From: Parapristionchus giblindavisi
Taxonomy: Eukaryota > Nematoda > Chromadorea > Rhabditida > Diplogasteridae
Direction: 5' to 3'
Length of the DNA stretch: 64,000 bases
Assembly: GCA_943737045.1 (NCBI GenBank)
Contig: CALSFV010000085.1
Coordinates: 263,001-327,000 of the forward strand
The notes below the pieces were generated by a model that made no database searches, was not told the DNA's origin, and saw only the letters and a list, made by a program, of their open reading frames with translations. Every line of letters begins with the position of its first letter. Within the stretch, counting starts at the first letter, position 1. Shown here one piece after another: positions 39,098 to 50,600 of this stretch. A program made the translations under genes and the position numbers.

Positions 39098-42000
39098 ATG
39101 TGGCAAGATAGCGAGATCCGCTTCGATATCGACTCAAGGTTGGATATTATTCAATTACTTATTTATCAATTAAATGATTCAAATAAAAATCAATAACAAA
39201 ATCAATACATTTTGAGAATGCTCCGTCTGATTCCGGGCGAGTTCACTGTGGATCGAATTGAGAATGTGGAAGACACAAAGGTTGGCAGAATTTCTCAAAT
39301 TCAGCGTTCGAATTCAAAAATCCGAATTACAATTCATGATTCACTGTTTCATACCCAGAACACAACATACCCCGCTTTTGCAGAGTAATATTACAGTAAG
39401 TAGCGCGCAAAAAGTGACTTACTTTTTATTTACTGTTTCGCTTTTTCATGAGCAAATAGCGAAACAGTATATACAAAGTAAGTTACTTTTCGTGCGCTAC
39501 TTTCTATAATAATACCCTGCAAAACCGGAGTAAAATCTATCCTAATATTCTTGTAGCAAAAAATACAGTATCCAATTCAATCGATATTCAATCAAAATAC
39601 GGTACCCAATTCAATCAATATTCAATCAAAATACAGTATCCAATTCAATCGATATCAGGGAAACAACGGTGATCGTGGCGTCTTTCGCATCACGAATCTC
39701 CGTCTGATCTGGCACGCCTCATCGATGCCTCGTATCAATCTCTCCATAGGACTCAATACTATTCATGGAATTGTAGCCAAGAAGGCAACATCGGTAAGTC
39801 AACGCAATCATAGTATCGAATACGCAACGCAGCGTTTCGAGAGCGGTCATGGTATGACAGAGAAAAGGGAGAGCAAAAAAGAGAGAAAGAGTAAGTAAAG
39901 CTGCGAGAGTGAGATAGTGAGAGTAGAACATAATGTTCAAACTGTATTTTGTTTGACATTTTACCCAGTTTTCAATCATTACTCATTTGACAAAACACCA
40001 GAAAGTTTTGGCTCACAAGAATTACGTGATGGCCATGTATAATTGACTTGAAATTCCAGAAGATCAAAGGAGAGACCGAGTCCATGTACGTGACAGCCAA
40101 GGCACCGCAGACTCGGTTCGAGTTCGTCTTCACCTCACTCGGAACCACACAGGCTGCCGTTAGTCTTTGATTTTTTTTCAGTGAAATTCCAAAAGAATTC
40201 GCGAGACCAAAGATCAAAGACCACATTTGGAGTCCAAATTTTTGGCTGAAGTGTATCCCACCCCTAGCTAGGCCTAGCATTTCACTTGTGAAGTTTGAGC
40301 GTCCATCCCGTTCTCTGTATTCCTACCGTGAACGCTTTTTAAACGAGTCAATTTGGTGTCTCTACCGAATCCTGATCAATTTCAGACTCGTCTTTTCTCC
40401 ACCACAGCATCCATTCATCGTGCATACGAGACCACTCGTCTCTACAGGTTTCATTTATTTCATTTAAATCACATTTATCAAGAGTTCATTAGGTACAGGT
40501 CTACAGGTACACAGTAAAAAAAATCCTTAGTAGGACCCACTACGGAATTCTTCCCCCATAGGGGTCGAATTCCCTTATCTATAAGTGAAGAATTCCGTAA
40601 TGAGACTTTTCCAGAGGATAATCCCCTTATAAATAATGTTTTTTTTTCTGCGGGTAACCCGGACCCATACTGGAAAACCAATCAATAACCATTGAAGAGA
40701 ACTGAAGATGCGTGGACCCGTGGTCGACGAGGGCGGAAAACTGCGCATACTACCGGGGGAACAGCAGATTGACCGCATTGAGGGCGTATGGAATCTGTCG
40801 TCGGAACAGGTAAGCAATGTTTCGACATTTGGCCAAAAACTTTGCATTTTGGGTACTAAGTAGGATGAGAGCCGTAGAATAAGAATCGACTGGATTTGAA
40901 CTTTTTGTATACCTCGTCTATTCATTAGCGCTTGTCTCTCATATGCAAATAGTTCTCATCCAGTCGGTTTTCTTTTCACCGTTCTCACCGGCCTAGTGCC
41001 AAATTTTGACAAATTGCCAAAACTTTAACGTCAGGGCAATCTCGGAGTGATGATTGTCACTAACATTCGCGTGATCTGGTACGCAACCATGAGTGTCGGC
41101 TACAACGTGTCCATACCCTACCAGCAGGTAAGCAATCGATAATCAATCAATCAATCCATAATCAATCAATCAATCGATAATCAATCAATTAATCGATAAT
41201 CAATCAATCAATCGATAATCAATCAATCAATCGACAATCAATATCAAATCCAGATATCGATCAATATTTGCAGCTAGCCAACGTGCGCGTTCGCGACAGT
41301 AAGTTCGGCTACGCTCTCGTGATCGATACTAGCCCACTGGTACAGTATACTACCGTAAACCAATGGCTACCGTAACCTCTGTTGCAGTCAGGAGAGTACG
41401 TGCTTGGGTTCCGTATTGATCCTGAGGATAAATTGAAAGCGACATGCAAGTCCATCCAATCGCTGTCCAAGGCTGCGCTGATCAAGCCCTTCTTTGGAGT
41501 GACTGTCAGACGCGAACGACCAGTGAGTATCATACACAACTACGATCACAAAGATCAAAGACCAATTAGGACGTTCTCAAAGATCAAAGATCAATTAGGA
41601 CGATCTCAAAGATCAAATATCAATCAATACGATCTCAAAGGTCAAAGATTAAGAAAATAAGAGAATATAAGGAGGGTACTTTTGGGACCTTGACTACTGT
41701 CGAGCAACATACCAAAGATCAATTAGGAAAATGCGAGAATCTAAACTAATGTCGGGTAACATATCGTACTGTACACCTACAGTACACCGTGGACTACAAT
41801 ATCCTCCGATTACAGATGTCACCATCGAGATATCGACCACGAGAGTCGGATAGTCATTCGGATGAGGAATCCGGAGAGGCAGTGACGAGGGCGGGAAGGG
41901 TCGACGCATTCGCGGTATGACACATACAGTGGTTCTCCAACACCGAGAGAGCGCTCCTTGAAAATTTGGCACAATGCCAAGCAAAATACGGTATGGTACA

Positions 42001-42777
42001 CCATCGTGTGCTCTAACCATCTGCGCTCTCTCACTTTTGCGTACTCCCTCTCTTTTTTGCTCCACCTTTATATCTGTCACAGTATCATCGCCCTCGAAAC
42101 GCTGTGCGATATAAGTATAGTCATGATGATCAGTAAGACGGTAGTAGCACTGATGGGTGTATCTTTTCTCCCAAGTAACCATGAACGAAACATTGCCACT
42201 GCAATGAATCCCACACTTATATAATATATATATAATTTATGCAATATCACTAAAGCGAAACCTAAAGACCACGAAAGAAAAGTATTATGAATGAAACATA
42301 TATGTCATCACGTTTCATGTTATGTAGAATATGATGGATTAAAGGTACATCCGAATTAATTTTACCCCCCGCTCTGACAAGGCTCTCTCGTACTCAAAGC
42401 AAGCGAATTTCAAATAAGCTCGAGGTGTCGCTTTAAAGAATAAGAATAATAATTGTAGGCCTATTTCTCGGATGGAGTGGTCTCGAGTGAGCCACGAGGT
42501 CCCGTGTATAGTGAGGTCAGTTTACATATCTACGTATATCGCGTAATTCTTGTCATGAAATGTATTGACTGACATTCAAAACGACATCCTAAACTAATTC
42601 GAAACTCTCCACTCTGGCCACGCTCTCTCACTTTCTTTGTCTACGAGAGTGTGATGAGAGCGGAGAGTCAAACTGGGGTGTTCCTTTAACGTAACATATC
42701 AGGACCTTGGCCTAGCCGTTGAGCAACTACGACCCGGATTCACTATTCAACAACTGTGGGAAGTGCATGTGGATTAA
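39098..42777 (+). CDS. bbs-5: BBS5, BBSome subunit (345 aa)
   Basis: Twelve exons join in frame: 39098-39138, 39217-39280, 39659-39793, 40060-40158, 40386-40447, 40698-40809, 41035-41127, 41274-41339, 41388-41522, 41816-41914, 42459-42515, 42703-42777. The protein matches BBS5 along its length. Hallmarks are EDTKGNNGDRGVFRITNLRL, RVRDSKFGYALVI, SGEYVLGFRIDPEDKL and the ending QLRPGFTIQQLWEV. Length is near the human 341 aa. BBS5 is the BBSome subunit with two PH-like repeats that bind phosphoinositides; it acts at the ciliary base and in ciliary trafficking. A likely X-box lies upstream, and TTTCTAG near 39057 could be a trans-splice acceptor. Downstream it meets INPP4 tail-to-tail. Introns contain several hairpin elements. 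Confidence 0.97.
39385..39515. repeat. Palindromic element in BBS5 intron 2
   Basis: TAGCGCGCAAAAAGTGACTT pairs imperfectly with AAGTTACTTTTCGTGCGCTA around a short spacer. Confidence 0.75.
41128..41245 (+). repeat. Tandem ATCAATCAATCGATA repeat in a BBS5 intron
   Basis: About five tandem copies of an 18- to 20-base unit made of ATCAATCAATCGATA. Similar shorter runs occur in introns of other genes here. Confidence 0.85.
42345..42430. mobile_element. Family-H element in a BBS5 intron
   Basis: TAAAGGTACATCC...GGTGTCGCTTTA ends with GCTCTGACAAGGCTCTCTCG core. Confidence 0.5.
42585..42695. mobile_element. Family-H element just before the last BBS5 exon
   Basis: Core CTCTCTCACTTTCTTTGTC with inverse arms GAAACTCTCCACTCTGG and GCGGAGAGTCAAAC; ends at CCTTTAA, about eight bases before the acceptor. 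Confidence 0.65.
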
Positions 42778-43275
42778 TCGATCCGCACATCAATCATTTA
42801 CTGGTCTCATAGAATTTACAACATCTCTCTACAAAATTATTACTCGTTTTTTTCGATTCAATCTGTTCAGTGACTATAATTTGTCAACAAAATATGATAG
42901 AGAACCCTAGACAGGCTTTGTTTAAAAAATGTAGGATAAATATAATTCAATTTAAGTAAATCGATAACACACCATCTATTTATGTATCCACAAGGAATTG
43001 TATAACCGTTGTACAAATCGAAATACCGTACTGAATGAAATGCATTTATTGATTATCATTAATTGATTATCTACAATCTGTATATTCTATATCGTGATAA
43101 AACATGTCGATACCCGTGAGTACCACTAAAGAACACATTATACAACGGATACTATATCACAAATAATAAAAATAATATAAATATCTAGATATCATATATT
43201 TCATCACCGACAGGTACAGTAATCACAACAGAGGGTACTAAAATTGGGAGAAAAAACAATCGATAAATCAATCAA
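42778..43275. other. Tail-to-tail intergenic region BBS5/INPP4
   Basis: AT-rich with likely 3' UTRs from both sides; no further gene. Confidence 0.6.
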
Positions 43276-45684
43276 TCAAGTCGACAATCCGTGAGCGAAT
43301 GTCCCTGACGGAGGACGAAACGACTTTGGCAGGAAGTGCATCTGGAAAATACAGTAACCAATCAATACCGTAACCAAAAATCAAAGTATACAGAATTAAA
43401 TCACTTTTTCCTTCTACGGTATCACTCTACAGAAACTCGCTCTACAATATCACTGTACTGTAACCCATCGTACTAAGTATCCACAGTATCACTCTACAGT
43501 AACCCACCGTACCTGATATCTACAGTAACACACTCTACAGTAACCCATCGTACATGGTATCTACAGTATCACTCTACAGTAACCCATCGTACCCAGCATA
43601 CCACAGTATCACTCTACAGTAACCCACCGTACCTGGAACGCAGAGAACGAGTACGCGGCCTTGTCAATGTTCTTCCTGCACACTTCACGACGAGCTCCGT
43701 TCTTGCGCAGCACATCCACCACCTCTGCTGCCTGCAACATAATACAAACCTTAAGACACGCAAAAAAGTTCTGAAGTTTTCATGCTAGGACCCCAAATTC
43801 TACGGTATTGTTATCGCGGCTCCAAGGCCATACCTACAAAGATTTCCCGTTTCGGAGGCTTTTACCTTGCTTAACCGGAGCTATAGCGACGTCTTATGGA
43901 CATGGTGTCTTAACGACCGTAAGATTGTACAGTATCCCCAGACTTCACGATTATTAAACTTTAAAAAAACAAGCACCTGGGTGGCATTCAACCCACTCGA
44001 CTGTCTCATCTGTCTGCCCTGTTCCAGTGTCACTCCCATCGCGGTACGATCCTGCAACGAATCCAGATATTTATTTATTTAGTTACTAAATATTTATTTA
44101 CTTTTGCAAAATATTTATCTATTTACTTATTCAGCTATGCTATTATAGTATATATTATCATAAGTGTTGTAAGCAAACGGATATAGGGTATAACTCAATC
44201 TATCTATGGGGCGAAACATTAAATATCATAGAAACCCGGCGAACTCGTGTTTCAGCGACCACACAATTCGAGTGACGTAAACTATGATTGATTGAAGTGA
44301 TAATAAGCGGCAATAATTCGATCACAAACTTCAGGCCTATCTCTCTAACATGCTCTATTACAAAAATTTTTGAGAAAATTCTAATTGATAAAATTGTAGG
44401 ACATATGAACGCTTTTGACCTGTTTGATGATTCTATAGATCATCGATTATTACTCTACAAACTTTCTCTCCTAGGTTTGCCTGAATCAGGCAGCCTGATA
44501 ACTTAATCTCCTGGTTTTATGCGTACCAGGATAACAGATTGCAATACATAGTTATTAATGACTGCCTCTCATCTCCCGCAGTAGTAACATCAGGTGTTCC
44601 CCAAGGCTCTTGTATAGGACCCCTTCTATTTATCTTGTATATAAATGATATGGCCAGTGTGATTCCCAATACCGTTCATTACGGAATTTATGCAGACGAT
44701 CTAAAAATTTATGCTGAGGTTCCCACACACTCCAATGATTTACAACAGGCAATTAATAATATATCCGATTGGGCTGATGCTTGGAATCTTACTCTCTCGG
44801 AACCTAAGTGTGTTGTGATGCATTATGGTAATCTAAAAATCCGTAGTAACTACTTCTTAAAAGGTTTTAAGCTTTCTTGTTCTGATGAGGTAAAGGATTT
44901 GGGTACATTAATGTCGCCTAATTTAAGTTTCAAGTCCCATATTAATAAAGCTGCTCGTAAAGCCAGATCAAAAATTAATATTCTATTTAGAACTTTCCGT
45001 AGTCGCGAAATTGAGGTCTACAGAACCGCTTATACGTCTTTCATATTGCCTATTATTAGCTATGGTTCGGTTGTTTGGAATTCTAAAAGATCTGGATTAA
45101 CAAAAGAAATTGAATCTGTTCAAAGAGATTTTACTCGAAGACTATTCAGTCGTTGTTCTATTCCTTATGATGCTTATCTCAATCGTGTTCACTTCCTAGA
45201 TTTAATTACACTCGAACATCGACACGCGATAACAGATTTGCTTTTCCTACATAATTCAATCCATCAAAATTATGAGTACAATTCCTCTTTCCTCTTTAAA
45301 GTTGTTCCCGCTTTGCATCTGAGAAACGGCAATTCGTTGAGAATCATTCTACCTTTCAAAATATCAACCACTTCCCACTCAACATTAGCTATTGATATTT
45401 GGAATAATCTCACGAACTATTGATATTTGGAATAATCTCCCTGATGCTATTGTGCAGGCTTCACCAACAGTCTTTCGTAATCACGTTAAAAATATCCCAT
45501 ATAATGTGATTGTCCCTGAGGTACATATTCACTCATGAAATGTTCTGAATTGGTAACATTCCTGCTGCCTCTTCCTCCACCCGCACATCTCACCGATTCG
45601 CCTTGGCGACGGACATCCTTCACAAGACTATCTAACAGATATTCCCGATCCCCATCCCCGATGCGTTCATTTGAAGGAATAAAA

Positions 45685-45724
<40 letters not shown>

Positions 45725-47573
45725 AGTCGGGTATACCTTTCCACTCTTGCACGACACGACCAGCTCTCCGTCCAACTCCGCTCCCGCCGCCATTGCCCAC
45801 TCATACAGTAGCATGTTCTTGCGAGACGGCTCCGAACGCACCTTAATACTTTATATTATATTATATTATATTTGTTTATTTACCCCATCAAATGTAATGA
45901 AAAAAACGAGTGCTAAATTATATCTATATGGAAGTTAACATGAAGTTATGTAAGTAAGTAACAATATCCATCTAATATGAACAATTAATTAACGTATAAC
46001 TTAAAATTATAACTATCCAATATGAGAAAAAGAATGAATAATCTGTGGCCGTATGCATGAACAACCGAAAACCGTTTTCCGGGAATATGTGACGTCATTA
46101 TCGTATGCGGAGGATTTTTGGAAAACGCCTCCGCGTACGCTAATGACGTCATATTTTCCTGGAAAATGGTTTTATCGTTGCTCATGCATTCGGCTCATAG
46201 GTCGAATAGCTAGGTTATCGGTTTTCAAAATCCATTTATGTGACATTTTGGCTCAAAATCTGGTCAGGCTTGGTACTTTGTAATGCACCGTTATATTTGC
46301 CTTACGTGCCTACGTGTCCGACGCGGCGGAGGGAGTTACGGCGTAGGCACGTAAGGCAAATGTAACAATGGACAACATACCTTTCGACCTATGATTCGAC
46401 TACTGAACAGAATCTGTTAAACTAACAACAACTTCCAACTCGGCGAGTGCCTCACAGGCTGCTGCAGACAACGGATGCCGTGTGGACGCGTACACTTGCA
46501 GATCGTGAAGGGCGGTCCTGAAGGAATGGATTACTGTAACTAGGAATCGTGGACTACTGTAACTAGGAATCGTGGACTACTGTAACTAGGAATCGTGGAC
46601 TACTGTAACTAGGAATCGTGGACTACTGTTTACTGGATGTTTGCTAACAATATGTGGTTTGTGATCACTGAACAACCAGTGAGACTACGGTTTCATGAAT
46701 GAGTCAATACCAAAGGGTGAATAGATCAAGTTGATAAGCTATCGTTTGCTTTTATAAAGCTTTTATGATAGACATAGGCCGAAAAGTACGTTACAAAGTA
46801 CGAAACCTGGCCGGATTTTAAAATCTTTTTTGGACCTGGGCTACGTTTTGGAAATCTTTAATGCAACAATTCAACCTATAATGAGAGACTTATGATGAGT
46901 AATATTTTGCTATTCCACGCAATTTATTCACACTCGAACATTTTGAGCATGATAAATAAGTAAATAAATAAACAAATAAATAATCGCACTAACTGATTGA
47001 TATTGCTCTCGATGGGCACTCCTCCGAACTGATAGCCTATGGTGGCCTCGTGGTTGACACCGAGAGAGAAGAAGACAGTGGAGACACGAATGAACGAGGA
47101 GGGATCACGGAGGGAGGGCGGCAGATTGTCGTAGATGGAATGGGGAAGGGGAAGGGACATCTGATGAGAAGGATGAAGATTAGAAGATATCATATAATTC
47201 ATACATTTTCGGACCACTCAGTAGGGTCAAATTAGTATAAAAACATTCTTTCCCCAAAACCTTCAAAAAATTCTGGAACACCGACTCCATAAGAAACCGA
47301 GGAGGGTCTCTCATAAAATATTAAACATTCAATGTGCTCATCTTTAAAAACGTAAGAAACAAAAGGAACACAAATATCTTTACACGGTGAAACACACAAT
47401 CACGTGGTCTCCAACCACATAACAACACTCCCATATCTCCCCATACATATTAGGTTTTCTACCGGACATTTAAATTAATAATATTCTTGGGAGCAATCTA
47501 TTTGGTTGGGACCAATCAACCAGAACAGAGCCATAATATTAATACTAATACAACTACTACTACTAATAATAAC

Positions 47574-47618
<45 letters not shown>

Positions 47619-50600
47619 CATACAATGACACAATGGCGATGTCCAGAGACGAGGGGAGTGACAGTCCTCGTTACACTTGACGGAGAACGAATGAGACGGA
47701 TGAGCAGACGAGAGGAGACCGCACGCCATGCCTACAGAGGTCAAAGATCAAAAGACTTGACAAGAGATCAAAGATCAGAGATCAAAATATTAGACAATAT
47801 ATCAATGATAAGAAGACTAGATGAGAGATCAAAGATCAAACGATTAGATAAGAGATCAGAGAACTTAGAGAAATGGTGAAAAATCAAATAACAGGCATCA
47901 AAAGATCAAAGATCAACGATTAAATATCCCACCTCAGTGGCATCCTCAATCATTCCCTTCTCGTCACCGTAACACGAGATCCACGACCACACCAGTAGGA
48001 GCAGGTCTGCTGGCTTATCTGGAGAATAATAAAAAATATTTTTATTTATTTATTTATTTATTTCCACCAAATATAATTTGTGAGACGTATAAGAGTAGAA
48101 ATGGGATAGAAGGTTTTCCGACGCTTAAGGCGATTTCGGTCTTGTTGATAAACATTGATTGAAGTTCGCAGGAAAGCGGGATCGATCAAAGATTAAGATG
48201 AGAGATCAATACCGTACCCATGCATTGCCATACCCTCGCAATGCGAGGATTGACCCACTACATAAGGCCCATTTTATTCCACTTGATGTGAAAGGAAGTC
48301 TAAAAATGACGATTTTTAAGCGAAAAATAACGAATTTTGTGAATCAACCCACCCGGCGAGGGCACCGAAAATGTAAGACCGTACCTCCATTCATCGGCCA
48401 TCCCTTGAGCAATCGTGACATCACCGCCGTCGCGGCAATCGTCGCTGCCTGAAATGAATACAGGCTATAATAACAAAGAAACAAAGATAAACTAACAAAA
48501 GTTAAATCTATGATACTTAAAAGGTATAAATACAAGTTTTTGCATACACATTAAAACTAAAATGAAATTATGCTATAAAAATCAATAATTGTGCTTCATG
48601 GTGTTCCGCCGCTAAAGGTCAAAGATCATACCTGAGAGAATACAAAGTCCGCACGGATCAGGATATGCGCGTAGGTGGCAGCGTCGGCAGAACGAGCGAG
48701 CGATCGTAATCTGACCATGGGAAGAATATGCGATAGCTGATAGCTCTGTTACAAATCGATCTTCATCAACTCCATCGAAACTCCCACGCTGCATTTTTTC
48801 TTTCATAATTGTTTTAACTGATGGATAAACCAAATAAATAAATATTCGAAACAGCGCCATTTTGCTATTAACTTTCGTAGTTTACCGTACAGATCAAAAT
48901 TGCACAAGATAATCTAAGAAAATGCTCTTGAACAGATCGTTTCCCTTCCCGACGAAAAGTATATCCCTTACACTAATCAATCAATCGATAAATCATATCC
49001 TACCGTACCTTCCCAATTGCTGGGAGTCAATCAGACACGTGCACAGTACGAGCAGTGCATCCAACACGGCCGCCATAGACTCTCGCGTATTTCGCTCGTA
49101 CGAATCTCGTTCTGCTTGCTGTAATTGTAAATCAATCAATAAATCAATAAATAAATCAATACATCAATAAATCCATCAATATTGCTTATTGTTCCAATTC
49201 ATATTCCGATTACCACTCCTTCAATAAAGCTAAAGGCAAAGGTAGAACCCGTTATTCAAGGCACACGAAGTGCTGCGGGTGATCACTGCTACACTAGTGA
49301 AACCATACCTGGGCAGGGTACGTGGAGCTCGATTCTACAGGGGGCATCCGAACGAAAAATGGTTAATTATACAGGGGGCCTTCACTTATTTTCCGAAAAT
49401 TTCACCTAAACTTTCACGCCATTTTTTACAAGGGGAATTCCACAAATTTTCGAAAAGCCCTAATTTTACAGGGGACAACCAAATGTCGGCGCCCATGTAT
49501 GGGCGAGAATAAAAGAAGAAAACACTCCTCGTTCATTGTCCATTTGAGTACTACAATTTATTCGAAAGTACATAAACATATCGATAAAGGAATGCAACAT
49601 CAACCATATACCGAGTACTAGAAACGGGTAATCACCAGGAGCAAAATCAGATAAAATCGAGTGCACACTCTCTCGACTCTTCGTCTTTTCTTTTCGTTAC
49701 CACACATAGGTGCCGACTGGGGATCCCTTGTAATTTACATAATTAAGTTGTAGTTTTCATAATTTAGTTTTTTTTTAAAAATTAAAAAATTCGCAAATTG
49801 GTTGAAATACCTCCACTTAGACGAAAATTAAAATTAACCCATTTTAACTATTTTCAGTTCGGATGCACCCTGTAGAATCGACTTTTACCCCGGCCATGTA
49901 TGTTTGTTATTTTTTCACAGCTCATTAGGCAACAAGGTTAGGAAAAACCAATCAGACACCGTACCAGAATAAATAAATAAACAAATAAATACCGGCGATT
50001 CGTGCAGATTATCCAATACGGCCACTTTCGTCTGCAGTGACAGCAGCATCGCTTCCACATTGTCCATTTGATTGCTGAAATTTGAACGATCAAGTCCACT
50101 CCATCGATAAAAGAATAGAACATCGTCACTATACAAATAACCAGAAACGTGTAATCAACAGGGTTCAAAATCAGTTTAAATCAAGTATGTACCACAGCAT
50201 TTCGAGAGCAGTCATGGGGTAACGCAGAACAGGTAAAGCGAAAAATAGAGGGCATACGTTTTCGGAACCCTCGCCATTTATTTTTATATAGTGGGTCAAT
50301 TCCCAAATTATGGTGGGTTGGTGCACAAAATTCGTTATTTTCGCTTAAAAATCGTCATTGCTTAGCTTCCTTTCGCATCAAGTGGCTAAAATGGGCCTTA
50401 TTTAGTGGGTCAATCCTCGCATCGCGAGGGTATGGCAATGTATGATAGTGGGAGTACGCAGAAGTCAGACGTTAAAAGCGTACCATGCTGTACTATACCG
50501 TAATTGTTTTGGGCATTTTGCCAAGTTTTCAATGAGCGCTCCCCATAGGTGGGCACGCTGGGGGAAAGGCTGTGTGCAAACCGGGGAATTGTAAGGAAAG

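Noticed and set aside
44539..45423. The long 294-codon frame as a host gene
   Set aside because: It is the reverse-transcriptase domain of a truncated LINE (SGVPQGS, YADD boxes) with an upstream frame break and an (ATT)n tail.
47475..47744. Frame containing MACGLLSSAHPSHSF as the INPP4 exon frame
   Set aside because: The phase of the next exon and the match of TPLVSGHRHCVI to INPP4 show that a different frame of 47624-47731 is used.
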